Positions 1 to 8,439 of a DNA stretch of 64,000 nt are shown here, in pieces. The notes under the pieces were generated by a model. The model made no database searches. It was not told the DNA's origin and saw only the letters and a program-made list of their open reading frames with translations. The position numbers and the translations under genes are program-made. Where the stretch lies: positions 186,001 through 250,000 of the forward strand of contig JAHBNG010000001.1 of NCBI GenBank assembly GCA_019217005.1. Reading direction: 5' to 3'. Position 1 is the first letter of the stretch, and each line of letters opens with the position of its first letter. This DNA comes from Chloroflexi bacterium TSY. GTDB lineage: Bacteria; Chloroflexota; Anaerolineae; Caldilineales; Caldilineaceae.

Positions 1-629
1 AGTCCACAACCAACGACTGAGGGTCAAGCTAAGTTGGATATGGCAAGAGCTAAACTGCCCGAAGACTAGTTCTGAGCGGTGCCTGGCATCACACCAGGGA
101 AAGTGGGTTGTAACCCTGGCCATTCCTCTCGTTCGGTCAGATGAGCGGGACTGGACGAATCTCTGAGCAATGGGCGATGAGTAACGAACTCATTCAACGG
201 AACGAACGGTCTGCCTAAGTCCAACGATGACCTTTTGTAGCGAACTACGGGATTGACCTCACCAGCCCGACAGGCAACCGTGCAAGTTTGTCGGAGTGAG
301 AGCCTGAAATGGCTGCTCTGAAAATGGCGGTTAACGGAGCACTCGTACTACTCAACGTACCTCCTGTAATGGGTGGCGCACGGGGAAGGAGTGCAGCCAA
401 CCTTGGTATCCATACTGAAGGGTGTTCTGTAATAGAACATGAGCCCGTGATGAGATGGATATCGCTCGAACAGCAACGAGTCATAAGGTTCCTCTCTTCG
501 AGGTCCACACAGACACGGCTGCGTGGAGGTGGAAAGCCACGTGAGACTGAAAAGCTCATGCGTGGTTTGGGGGACGACCGTTGGAAAAGTGCTCAGTTCT
601 GAGTAACTCGCTGGCGGTCGATCCTACAT
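1..629 (+). ncRNA. ORF-less group II intron-like RNA (domains V-VI clear)
   Basis: No convincing protein is seen here, but the 3' part folds like group II intron domains V and VI. Positions 534-568 form a 35-nt hairpin whose outer 8-bp helix pairs AAGCCACG with CGTGGTTT, followed by a two-base bulge (TG), an inner helix and a GAAA tetraloop, as in domain V. Next, CGACCG (near 575) pairs with CGGTCG (615-620), followed by an unpaired A at 621 and a pyrimidine-rich end (TCCTACAT to 629), as expected for domain VI with its branch-point A. The upstream 500 bases are rich in short hairpins, compatible with domains I-IV. No reverse transcriptase ORF lies inside or downstream, so the intron would be ORF-less or degenerate. 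The 5' end is not resolved and may lie near 79 or outside the window. Confidence 0.5.
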
Positions 630-707
630 CCATCTTGCTTAATTAATCCTGGTATAGGACTCGACTATCTATACCAGAGTTATTTAATTAATCTGCAATA
701 GGGAGGG

Positions 708-863
708 GGCGTATAAGGGCTTGCAAGGATAGGTTTTTCGGAAACAGGCTCGAAAGGGGTCGAAATTAGCCCCAAAAGGGATGTTTTTGATCCCAAAATA
801 GCCGATTTTGACCCCGAAATCGGGTCTGCTGGAAAAAACCTATCCCTCAAAGGCGTATAAGGG
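708..863. repeat. MITE-like element with 12-bp direct repeats
   Basis: A 132-bp segment (720-851) has imperfect inverted ends (GGATAGGTTTTT near 729 against AAAAACCTATCC near 835-846). It is flanked on both sides by the 12-bp direct repeat GGCGTATAAGGG (708-719 and 852-863), which looks like a target duplication. The interior contains smaller hairpins. A 25-codon open frame follows at 870-947 (MRKKVLDVVDLL...) but has no support as a gene. The rest of 630-1172 holds nothing recognisable. Confidence 0.4.
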
Positions 864-1172
864 GGGTGGATGCGCAAAAAAGTCTTGGACGTGGTCGATC
901 TGCTGCGTGAGAATCCGCACCTGGTTGAAGATCTGTATGAGGATTGATCTTTGAGGATTAATCTGCCTATGTTTTTTGTAGGAAAATCTAAAAGTTGGGT
1001 CAGCGGGGCATTTGAACGATTACGCTGAATTGGACAAACGTTCTGAAATCTAGTCAGACACGCTCTCTGAAAACTCTGAGGTAGTAGTCTCACAGAGCCG
1101 CTAGATACGGAGTCGAATAACTCATACCAGAGAGAAACCAACTCAGTGTAAGTCATCAAAAACAGACGGGCA

Positions 1173-2198
1173 TCAGTTAATATGTGAAGTTGAGAGAAAC
1201 GGCAAGAATAGCTCATTACAAGGCTCGACTCTAACTGTAATACTATTCGCTGGAACTCCAATAGGTTCTAAATTGCCGGCACTATCCATTGCCTGCAGAG
1301 AAAACTTGTGGGTGCATATTTCTGAAAGGAGTATATTCTCACTATTATCCTTAATAAATCGACTACTCTGACCAATATCTGAATTTTCCTCAACATACTG
1401 CACGGATTGCTTTACTGTCCAGTTTTCAGTAGGGAGCTTCTGCCATAATGTAGCACTTATAATAGCAGATTGAGTATCTGTTAACTGCCATGAGATCTGA
1501 ATATTATCGCCAATATTTGGTACTCCGGTATAGGTGATAAAAGTTTCTGGGGGAGAAATGTCTGGCTGCAGCAAACCGTCAATCGGGCCGTCCGTTACAC
1601 CTATAGATGGTGTAGCAAGCTCATAGTAACGGTCAATTAAATCCCCCCATTTTGTCCTTTCAACAAACTTCAATTGATTCTTGGTATACATCTCGCGTAA
1701 TTGCAGGTTACGAGTAAGTACCGTTTCAGATGTGATTTGAGATGTTGTTGTGATTATTATTGGTAATTCTAGCTCTTCTCCTATGGGTAAAAATATCGAA
1801 AGACCATGAACATTGGTTAGATTCCATACCTGAGTAATTGGAAGTGACCAAGGGCTTCCACTTCGATGTCGTTCAGCTACAATCGCGGTATCTAATGTTG
1901 TAACTAATTTTGAAGCAGCCGTTCTGATATCATCGTCATTGATGTTTTGTATCGACTGCAATGCGAAATCGTATAAATCAACAAATCCATCCGTATCTGA
2001 TTCAATAACGAAATCGCTATCATAATCTAGTTTTTGGGTTTTATTATAAGTTTGTAACAAAGTCGCTGTGAATACCTGAGTAGGTGAAAACAGGGTCTGG
2101 GATATAGCAGTGGCAAACTGATCTATATCGATCTCTAGCTGTGGAAAGAGACTTAGATCTACAGCCGAAATGGCAAAAGGATGTCTCTCTGGTGGCAA
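1173..2198 (-). pseudogene. C-terminal fragment of clostripain-like (C11) peptidase
   Basis: The 341-codon frame begins inside a conserved region (AVDLSLFPQLEIDIDQFA) and continues through HGLSIFLP to a C-terminal beta-rich tail. This is the layout of the C-terminal half of the clostripain-related cysteine peptidases common in Chloroflexota. The N-terminal half, with the signal peptide and the catalytic His and Cys, is absent. The upstream part of the frame (roughly 2165-2198) belongs to the neighbouring nSTAND remnant read out of frame, so the first residues are not part of the peptidase. The gene is therefore 5' truncated and cannot be an active protease. The stop is at 1173. Confidence 0.6.
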
Positions 2199-3434
2199 AC
2201 ATCATCTTGTATCACGTCCTTCACGGAGCGGCGACGACGGACATCACGACGATGGTCGTTATCAAGAGATACCTCAACAAGTCCCAAAAAGATTTCAAGT
2301 ATTATCTCTTGTTCGGTTTCGCTTCGTAACACAACTTCTCCGTCTTCACTGGCGGTATTTTGGTAAATATATTCTGCACGTTTCTGAATAGCATCAGTCA
2401 ACTCACCATACGCACTGAGTCGAAGACTCCACGAGGGCTGTCTCGAACCGCTTCTCACCATCAGGATACACGTGTTGTAGCGGTCGCTGGATAGCCAATG
2501 TTAGTTCATCGGCACTCATCACATGCAGGTCTATGCCTTGCTTGGCAATATCATAAAGAGTCTTATATGCGAATAACTCAGGGAAGTAATCAATACGTAG
2601 GGTCGCAATAATGTGCATACGTAGGTTAGAAAAGCTAGGTAGAGCTTCCAAAAGCTCAAATAAACTATCCCGTTCATCCAAGTCAGACTGAGTGAATAAC
2701 TCCTCAAACTGGTCAATAACGAGCAACCTGATTTGATTGTCTGATACTAGTTCACTAGATAGTCTCAGCATACACTTCCCAGTGTCAGTAGAAACACGTT
2801 CGGCAGGAAGTCCTAATTGAAGTAAAGCATCGGAAAGTCCGGCAAGGGGTTGATGAGAAGGGCGAAATATTTCCCAGCAAACCGTCTGATCTTGCTGCTC
2901 ATAATAATCTTTTAAGGCAGGGAGCAGGCCAGCTTGCACAAACGAAGATTTACCGCTGCCACTAGCACCGGTGATAAAAAAAAGGGTTCGTTGTTCTCCG
3001 GGTAAAGTTAATAGATCGACTGCTTTCTCTATCAAAGATTCTCGACCAGCATAGAAGCTTCGTTCGTCGTAAGTAAAGGTACGTAGGCCAAGGTATGGAT
3101 TAGGCAAACTATGCGTATTGTAAGCCTCTTCTACATCAATTGAAATCTTGGAGCGTCCTCTAATTGCAACTAAAGCAACTAAAGCACTTTTATTCTTTTT
3201 GGCTTCAAAACTAGCTTGTAAATCTTCTAATTCGACACATTCTTGCTCATTCAAGTCAAATGTGTCAGCAATAAACACAACTATGTCGGGTTCACCGGGA
3301 CGTGTTTCATTGTTTACCCACCGTGTAACAGTAGCGCCAGTTACACCTATCCTGCGGGCAAGCCAAGCTTGACTACGCTCTTGTTCACCAAGATAGCGAT
3401 TGAGTAATTCGGAAAACACTAAATAATCAGCCAT
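2185..3434 (-). pseudogene. XRE-type HTH + nSTAND ATPase, frameshifted and 3' truncated
   Basis: The first 343 codons encode an N-terminal helix-turn-helix (about residues 15-60, RSQAWLARRIGVTGATVTRW), a linker and an nSTAND-type P-loop NTPase. Walker A is TGASGSGKSSFVQAG near residue 155 and Walker B is LLVIDQFEELFTQ near 240. The frame breaks after ALVE at about 2461. The next recognisable piece lies in another frame (ELTDAIQKRAEYIYQ..., about 2200-2420) and corresponds to the winged-helix part that normally follows, so roughly 20-30 residues are deleted between them. The C-terminal sensor repeats are missing: the gene fuses abruptly with the clostripain fragment. The intact relative would be a STAND regulator with an HTH output. 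It is divergent from the LuxR gene at 3737. Confidence 0.65.
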
Positions 3435-3736
3435 TAATGTCTATTCCTTCAACTAGTTGACCATTCAAACTGTACGATTCATGTAATAGCTCTATTGTGA
3501 CAACCCATAGCCTGACCGAGCAGAAGCAACACAAATGTTGATTGAGTACTCTTTGATCTCATCTAAAGTATTACCGTTTCCCCGGCATCCATTCTGTGTA
3601 ACGATCTCTTACATCTGCTGTAATGACTCCGCACCCTCTTTTCACCCCTTTTCGGCGTATGCTGTAGTCGACGTCAACTAGCGAATACAAATTAGATCTA
3701 GGCAAGGCCGGTTTTGCCTCCAAAGTCGGAGGCAAT
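3435..3736. other. Divergent intergenic region
   Basis: This 302-bp gap separates the nSTAND pseudogene (-) from the LuxR gene (+) and must hold both promoters. No terminator or RNA gene is seen. The right edge carries a small inverted repeat (TTGCCTCC and GGAGGCAA) that overlaps the ribosome binding site of the LuxR gene. Confidence 0.4.
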
Positions 3737-4108
3737 ATGAACAAGCGTCAGAATCGTACACCTCGTTCAAACTTCTTCAATACCAAGATTCAGGAGTTAG
3801 AGAAAACTATCGCAGAGCTATCCCTGACAGTACAACAGTTACAGCACACTGTAGCAGGTGAACCTCATTCTGTGGGGCAAGATGATACAAATGTTCAGAA
3901 TTTATCCTTTTATGAATCCTTGACGCCCCGGGAAAACGACGTCCTACACTTACTTGCAAAGGGGTTAACCTATAATGAAATCGGCAGCGGACTTGGTATC
4001 AAATTTTCAACGGTCAACCAGCATACCAAAGCCATTTATTCAAAATTTGGCGTAAACAATCGTACCGAAGCGGTTAATACGGGTAGGCGGCTAGGTTACC
4101 TGTCATAG
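3737..4108 (+). CDS. LuxR/NarL-type HTH regulator without receiver domain
   Basis: This 123-aa protein has a polar N-terminus with a short coiled coil (about residues 17-42, IQELEKTIAELSLTVQQLQ) and a C-terminal LuxR/GerE DNA-binding domain (about 60-123). The domain shows the family signature LTPRENDVLHLLAKG, a turn, and the recognition helix STVNQHTKAIYSKFGV. There is no receiver, PAS or ligand domain, so activity may depend on dimerisation through the coiled coil or on expression level. The start is fixed by GGAGGCAAT just before the ATG. A strong terminator follows at 4138. The next transcription unit opens with a TAGGG..CCCTA palindrome also seen at 7.6 and 8.4 kb, so the protein is a candidate regulator of these units (inference). 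Confidence 0.8.
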   Translation: MNKRQNRTPRSNFFNTKIQELEKTIAELSLTVQQLQHTVAGEPHSVGQDDTNVQNLSFYESLTPRENDVLHLLAKGLTYNEIGSGLGIKFSTVNQHTKAIYSKFGVNNRTEAVNTGRRLGYLS

Positions 4109-4137
4109 AGAGGTCGACATACAAACTACTTCTGCTT

Positions 4138-4175
4138 GAAGAGAGCCTGCATCTTGAACAGGCTCTCTTCTGTTT
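4138..4175 (+). terminator. Rho-independent terminator of the LuxR gene
   Basis: A 12-bp stem (GAAGAGAGCCTG with CAGGCTCTCTTC) closes a 9-nt loop and is followed by TGTTTCT. A near-identical hairpin occurs at 8376. Confidence 0.8.
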
Positions 4176-4243
4176 CTGCTCAAATGCATTGAGCCTACCA
4201 ACTAAGCCTTTATCAACCCCTTCCAAAAGAGCAGACTAGCTAT

Positions 4244-4345
4244 TTTTAGGGAGGAGTCCTCCCTAAGATCAGGCATGCATTACCGGGCCTCGCCAGCTAC
4301 ACTAGCCATGTATCCGGAGACAAATCGAAATGAAGTGTCGAATGT
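4244..4345 (+). promoter_or_regulatory. TAGGG..CCCTA palindrome, promoter and conserved leader
   Basis: TTTAGGGAGGAGTCCTCCCTAA (4244-4265) is a near-perfect palindrome. About 45 nt downstream lies a -10-like TACACT (near 4297) and then ATGTATCCGGAGACA. The same order (terminator, TAGGG-type palindrome, weak -10, ATGTCTCCGGAGACA) recurs at 8376-8526. The spacing fits an activator site upstream of a promoter, with the CCGGAGACA block at the 5' end of the transcript. Which protein binds it is not known. Confidence 0.45.
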
Positions 4346-4520
4346 AGAAGACTTCATTCAAGATGTAGGAGAGATGGTATACCAACCCTTTTCTACTCAA
4401 TCTGCACCCTATTCTGTTCGTTGGGGAAACACGCGTGTACTACTGCATAGCAGTGTCTATGTAGCAGTGGGGATCCCCAAACTCGGCGAACTTCTCTTAC
4501 AGGAGATAAGTCGAGTATGA
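4275..4520 (+). CDS. Small hypothetical protein coupled to a peptide gene
   Basis: An open frame of up to 81 codons whose true start is uncertain. The first ATG (4275) lies upstream of the apparent -10, so starts at 4308 (in the conserved leader) or 4374 (after GTAGGAGAG) are more plausible. The downstream part (VYQPFSTQSAPYSVRWGNTRVLL...) is amphipathic with no membrane segment and matches no family I know. Its stop overlaps the ATG of the next gene (ATGA at 4517-4520), which indicates translational coupling to the putative exported peptide. Confidence 0.4.
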   Translation: MHYRASPATLAMYPETNRNEVSNVEDFIQDVGEMVYQPFSTQSAPYSVRWGNTRVLLHSSVYVAVGIPKLGELLLQEISRV

Positions 4521-4684
4521 ACACAAGTTACTTTATTCAACTGCGCCGCTGGCTGCTCATCGTGGTTACTGCCATTTGCCTGGTAACATCAACTACGTCA
4601 ATGTCAACATTCGTTGATAGCATGACTAGTTCTGCAAGTGAGATACCAGCTTTGGTCGGACCTAAAGACGATCATTGCGGGTAG
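4517..4684 (+). CDS. Putative exported 55-aa peptide ending in CG
   Basis: The frame starts at 4517 after AGGAGATAAG (about nine bases upstream) and overlaps the previous stop as ATGA. It encodes 55 residues: a short basic start (MNTSYFIQLRRW), a hydrophobic segment of about 16 residues (LLIVVTAICLVTSTT), a small polar stretch with Ala-Ser-type cleavage possibilities, and an acidic tail ending PKDDHCG. A lone Cys next to the C-terminus after a signal-like segment suggests a secreted signalling or modified peptide, but no known family is recognised. A strong terminator follows 10 bases after the stop, so it ends the operon. Confidence 0.5.
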   Translation: MNTSYFIQLRRWLLIVVTAICLVTSTTSMSTFVDSMTSSASEIPALVGPKDDHCG

Positions 4685-4694
4685 GATACTAAGT

Positions 4695-4727
4695 GGGAGA
4701 ACTCCGAATTCGGGGTCCTCCCTTTTA
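4695..4727 (+). terminator. Terminator of the small-peptide operon
   Basis: GGGAGAACTCCG pairs with CGGGGTCCTCCC (one mismatch, one G-T) around the loop AATT, followed by TTTT. It separates the peptide operon from the convergent TPR gene ending at 4737. Confidence 0.7.
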
Positions 4728-4736
4728 CTGACATCT

Positions 4737-5930
4737 TTACTCAGCAATATCCTCACTTTGACGTAAATATCTCATTATCATTTCATGCAACTGGCGATAA
4801 CCAGGTTCCCCTGCGATTTTGGTTAGATGATCTTGAGCGATACGAAACTGTTCTTTCGCTGCCAGGTGCTGACCCTGATCAAAATAAGTGAGTCCTAAAT
4901 CGCAGTAGACATCAATGAGCGTATGAATGTCATTCGTCTGTTGCCAACGCTCGATGCTGGATAAAAAGGCTTGCTCTGCTTGGTCCCACTGCTGTAAGCC
5001 ATGATAAGCAATACCTTGATTACTATAAATGATTGCCAAGCGACGCTCGTCTTGCACTTGGCGAAATACCCGTTCAGCTGGCTGAAAAAATGTTAGTGCG
5101 TCCGCTGGTTGTTCGAGCACTAGATATACATTACCTAGATTCATACTGGCCACAGCTTGGTGTACTGGATCATGAATCTCCTCAAAGAGAGCAATTGCCA
5201 GTTCATAATAGCGAATGGCTTCTGCGTATCGCCCGAGAGGACGCATAGTCGTTCCTAAGTTTGTCAGATTCCAAGCAACCATACGCGTATTGCCTTCTTG
5301 TTGCCATAAGGTAAGCGACCGTTGAAACAGATCAGCTGCTTCGGTCCAGGAAAGAGCATCGTAGGCAATAGTTCCCTGCACAAAATAGCTGTACGCCCGC
5401 TCAGGAGCCTCCTCATCGAGCAGTTTCAATGCTGTCACAACTAATCTTGTCGCTTCTTCCGGTTTACGCTGTAATCGGGCGATATACGCGAGTCGATTGA
5501 GGGCTTTAGCTTGGTTATGACTATCGTCTAGAGCCTCGAAGCCACTAGCGCTTAATATGAAACGATGATGAGCGTCATCCAGTCGCCCCCTCAATTGATA
5601 CAAGACACCCAAATGAAAGTACAGTTTGGACCTGGTCTTGTCATCGCGCAATGTTCTACTCTGCACGATCCCTTGTTGTAGATACGGTATCCAATCATCA
5701 CGAAAGCCAGCCTGTTCCATTTTGGGAGCCATCGTCAAAAGCAACTTACGGGCAAGCGTCCATGCCTCATCTATCGTAAGCCCAAAATCGAGGCTATGTA
5801 GGGCGCGTTCGCGCTCCTCTTCAGTTAAAACGGCGCCCGTTGAACTATCGATTCTAGATAATGCTGAGCCCATATTATTGACTACGAATTCGCGAAATAA
5901 GTCAGGATACCTGGGTGTAGAGGCACTCAT
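4737..5930 (-). CDS. TPR-repeat protein of an NB-ARC operon
   Basis: This 397-aa all-helical protein has tandem tetratricopeptide repeats across about residues 80-380 (for example AWNLTNLGTTMRPLGRYAEA and AVASMNLGNVYLVLEQPADA). The first about 50 residues (YPDLFREFVVNN) are not TPR. The ATG at 5930 overlaps the natural stop of the upstream NB-ARC gene (ATGA, 5927-5930), so the pair was translationally coupled and probably forms one signalling unit: ATPase switch plus superhelical sensor, as in STAND proteins where both are one chain. A longer frame reading upstream to 6041 only translates the inserted MITE and is not the natural N-terminus. The coding sequence itself is intact. Confidence 0.75.
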   Translation of the reverse strand: MSASTPRYPDLFREFVVNNMGSALSRIDSSTGAVLTEEERERALHSLDFGLTIDEAWTLARKLLLTMAPKMEQAGFRDDWIPYLQQGIVQSRTLRDDKTRSKLYFHLGVLYQLRGRLDDAHHRFILSASGFEALDDSHNQAKALNRLAYIARLQRKPEEATRLVVTALKLLDEEAPERAYSYFVQGTIAYDALSWTEAADLFQRSLTLWQQEGNTRMVAWNLTNLGTTMRPLGRYAEAIRYYELAIALFEEIHDPVHQAVASMNLGNVYLVLEQPADALTFFQPAERVFRQVQDERRLAIIYSNQGIAYHGLQQWDQAEQAFLSSIERWQQTNDIHTLIDVYCDLGLTYFDQGQHLAAKEQFRIAQDHLTKIAGEPGYRQLHEMIMRYLRQSEDIAE

Positions 5931-7025
5931 GCTTCCCACTGGGCTACCTGCTTTTGCAAAAAGGTACGGGTTAGACTCAGTAGATCCAAATTTGGCGTTT
6001 TTGGCGATTTTCAGTCGAGATTGCAGGGATTTTGGAGTCATTTATTCAGATTTCGGTTACAGAAAACAACCTATTTCATATCTGAAAATCGCCCAAATCT
6101 AACGCAAAAACTAGATATCGACCGGCAAATTTGTATTTATGTCAACTGTTTAGCCAGAATTCTCTCTCAAAACCTGAAATTTGGATCTACTGAGACTGTG
6201 AATGTTATAGCGACGCTCATAAAGATTGCCATAGCTATCTACTAAGTTGCGTGTGACAAGTTCGCTCAATGCAATGCGTAATTCACTGATGGGGAGTCCG
6301 CTCACAGCTTGAAGATGTTCTAAATCATCACCCCTAGGATTGACCAAGGGCATAGCCAGGAAAGCACGTCGGCTTCGTTCATCAAGACTGTCCCAGGCTT
6401 GACGATAAATAAATGTGTACAAATTTTCGACAGATCCTCCGCTTGCATCCTGAAGAGCCTCTAAAATCTCATCTCGCGGATAGATATGCATTTGTCCAAC
6501 CACAAGACGTAAGGCAAGTGGATTGCCTCCGACACTCTCAATGATGGGCCTCAACTCATCATCAGGACTATCAGCTAAGACAGGTAGATTGCTCAGGTTC
6601 GCTTCCTGTCGCACCAATTGGATTGCATCTGACTCATTCAACTCTGGCACAATAAAATGATATAGATTCGGTTCTGAATAGAGACTTTCTCGTGATGTGA
6701 TTAGAAACTTGGTAGGGTTGCTGAGGCGATGCAGTGTCGGCAGTAAGTTCTCGACATCGGCTACTGTTTCTAAATTGTCGATTACAATCAGGTGTGGACT
6801 CTGCTGTAGCTCTGTTTGAAGAATCTTCCATGCCCGTTCACGGGAAGTATCGGTAGGGAGAGGCAACTCAGGTAACAACTGGGTCATTAGTGTTTCTACC
6901 AACGATTCGGCTGTTAGAACCGGTTGACCAACTGGTTTGATAAATCCACTGAGATCCAGATGGGTCTGGCGGGCTGAGACCCAACCAATGTCGTCAAATA
7001 GGCTCCTCGCAATCACTTGCCTCAT
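5927..7025 (-). pseudogene. NB-ARC ATPase fragment lacking the P-loop, MITE-interrupted
   Basis: The frame opens with MRQVIARSLFDDIGWVSARQ, which in NB-ARC proteins directly follows the Walker A loop. It then carries Walker B (PHLIVIDNLETVAD), the RNBS-like TSRES, GNPLALRLV (GLPL motif) and a winged-helix region to YNIHSL. The glycine-rich P-loop that should precede RQVIARS is absent: the upstream frame ends PAGAP-stop, and this frame starts in TAATG. Near the 3' end a 215-bp MITE (5978-6192) is inserted. Removing it with one copy of the AGACT duplication restores IHSLTRTFLQKQVAQWEA and a stop overlapping the TPR start. ATP binding should be lost. Confidence 0.65.
5978..6192. mobile_element. 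MITE family 1, copy A (215 bp)
   Basis: Terminal inverted repeats CAGTAGATCCAAATTT and AAATTTGGATCTACTG bound a 215-bp AT-rich, non-coding segment, flanked by AGACT on both sides (5973-5977, 6193-6197). It appears identical to copy C (61529-61743) and similar to copy B (39425-39640). In-frame restoration of the host gene after removing the element plus one AGACT shows that AGACT is the target duplication. Confidence 0.85.
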
Positions 7026-7537
7026 TAGGGCGCACCAGCTGGAGTTAATTTGCTCATCAACTGTTCCAAATGAGCCTCTACACCAATAAGATTGATATAG
7101 GTAGCAGGGTCCAATCGATCTTCTAACATCTGCTGCTGTCGTTTCTGTGCATCTGATTCCATCTCCTGCAAAAGCTGTGCCAGATGTCTAATAGCCTCCC
7201 TTTGTCGTTCATAGACCGTCGCTTCTGCCAGGTTCAGCATATTGGCTGTGGCGTACACTGTCTCTTTGTTCAGAAACCGTAGATGCAGCACTCTAGCGTG
7301 TAGCTCATTCTCGCCCTCCAGTTTCTTCAGAGCATCAAAGATGACCTGGTTTGTGGCTTGGCGAGCGTTACACGCTTCTTCTCGCAGAGTCTTACGGAAG
7401 AGATATAAGTATTCAATTGGGCTGCTAACAGCACTTTCTTTGTGCCAATCTTTCAGTGCCAGCCGAACATCTTCTACTAAATCTTGATGTGGAAACCCAT
7501 TGCACATGTGAGATATATCCCGGATATATCGAAGCAT
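7025..7537 (-). CDS. Sigma-70 region 4-like HTH protein (N-part of split NB-ARC regulator)
   Basis: This 170-residue product is the N-terminal part of an HTH-NB-ARC regulator. Residues about 70-130 (ARVLHLRFLNKETVYATANM, then EATVYERQREAIRHLAQLL) look like a sigma-70 region 4 helix-turn-helix. The C-terminus (YINLIGVEAHLEQLMSKLTP) is the usual lead-in to an NB-ARC P-loop. It stops at TAATG, so the next frame can be reinitiated, but the P-loop between them is missing. I prefer the start at 7537, after GGAAGC. The frame stays open to 7678, but that region carries palindromic repeats typical of a promoter. Whether the HTH half still works alone is unknown. Confidence 0.6.
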   Translation of the reverse strand: MLRYIRDISHMCNGFPHQDLVEDVRLALKDWHKESAVSSPIEYLYLFRKTLREEACNARQATNQVIFDALKKLEGENELHARVLHLRFLNKETVYATANMLNLAEATVYERQREAIRHLAQLLQEMESDAQKRQQQMLEDRLDPATYINLIGVEAHLEQLMSKLTPAGAP

Positions 7538-7600
7538 CTCATTATATTGCTTCCAGAATATCACAGGTTTTATCAGCAAACAATGCAATATAGAGGGTTT

Positions 7601-7666
7601 ACCTAGGGTTCCCATAGGTTTTTGACCCATAGAATTTTCTAGGAACGACCTAGGGATTCCATAGAC
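7601..7666 (-). promoter_or_regulatory. Repeated CCTAGGG/CCCATAGG palindromes upstream of HTH gene
   Basis: ACCTAGGGTTCCCATAGGT (7601-7619) is palindromic. GACCCATAGAATTTTCTAGG and ACCTAGGGATTCCATAG follow within 45 bases. They lie 65-130 bases upstream of the preferred start at 7537 and resemble the TAGGG..CCCTA palindromes at 4244 and 8440, so they are likely operators. Confidence 0.4.
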
Positions 7667-7768
7667 TACAATTGACAATGCGATGGTATCCTAAACAGAG
7701 CAGTTAGATATGATCAGGGTCTGAGTGATTGATAAATCGCTCAATGACCGAATCTACAAGGATATCTT

Positions 7769-8239
7769 ATGACCGATGTGCGTCATCCCAGAACCTATCC
7801 ATACATCTTTGTTTTATGGGGAGACAAATTTGAGGAAGCGCCAGCCGCCTTGTTTACAATCAAATTGCGTGAGGCTGGACTGCGTGTCAGCGTTGTGGGC
7901 CTTGGTGGGCGATGCGCAGAAGGCATTCATGGCTTGACGTTATACTCTGATCTAACTCTAGACCAAGCATTACTACGTGCAAATAAAGCAACCTGTATTA
8001 TTATCCCTTGCCGTTCAATTCACAGACTTGGCAACGCCCCGCGCATCCGCGATCTCATTTATCAGGCCCATAGAAGTAATGCAAAGTTTGTCATTGGTCA
8101 GGTCGATGAATCTAATAGAACCTATCAGAATTTTTTTCCAGTATCGACCCCCGAGATCGCTATTTATCCCGATGACATCGAAGAACAGGTACGATTTATA
8201 GACCAAATAGCCAGCTTACTACAGGGTAGCCCTCAATAG
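7769..8239 (+). CDS. DJ-1/PfpI-fold-like protein, catalytic Cys not evident
   Basis: This 156-aa soluble protein has an alternating strand-helix pattern: a first strand YPYIFVLWGDKFEEAPAALF, LREAGLRVSVVGLGG, an HGLTLYSD segment, then CIIIPCR and AKFVIG. This order follows the DJ-1/PfpI (class I glutamine-amidotransferase-like) fold, where an E after the first strand and a Cys at the nucleophile elbow are usual. Here the elbow position (VIGQVDES) has no Cys, so the protein may be a non-enzymatic member. The match is by pattern only. The gene is divergent from the HTH/NB-ARC operon and ends with a strong terminator at 8376. Confidence 0.55.
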   Translation: MTDVRHPRTYPYIFVLWGDKFEEAPAALFTIKLREAGLRVSVVGLGGRCAEGIHGLTLYSDLTLDQALLRANKATCIIIPCRSIHRLGNAPRIRDLIYQAHRSNAKFVIGQVDESNRTYQNFFPVSTPEIAIYPDDIEEQVRFIDQIASLLQGSPQ

Positions 8240-8375
8240 CATGGCAAAATGCTGCCACTGCATGAAGTTAAAAAATCAATGGCATCTTTCACAGATTCCT
8301 AACAAATTACTTCTAAATATGTTCTTTTAGTAGAGTTCACTGAAAGATAGCATCAATTCAAAAATATCCCTCGGT

Positions 8376-8412
8376 AAGAAGAGCCTGCCTTTTAAGCAGG
8401 CTCTTCTTTTTC
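8376..8412 (+). terminator. Rho-independent terminator of the DJ-1-like gene
   Basis: AAGAAGAGCCTGC pairs with GCAGGCTCTTCTT around a 6-nt loop and runs into TTTTC. The core (AGAGCCTG..CAGGCTCT) is shared with the terminator at 4138. Confidence 0.8.
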
Positions 8413-8439
8413 TTACGCTGCTCGACCAAGCTACCTTAT

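Noticed and set aside
1..629. rRNA or tRNA-containing region
   Set aside because: No conserved rRNA motifs, CCA end or cloverleaf were found; the domain V/VI-like hairpins at the 3' side fit a group II intron better.
680..1261. 193-codon minus-strand ORF
   Set aside because: It crosses the palindromic element, has an unlikely composition and matches no family; treated as chance.
4737..6041. TPR protein with a longer N-terminus starting at 6041
   Set aside because: The extra residues translate MITE copy A, and the natural ATG at 5930 overlaps the upstream stop.
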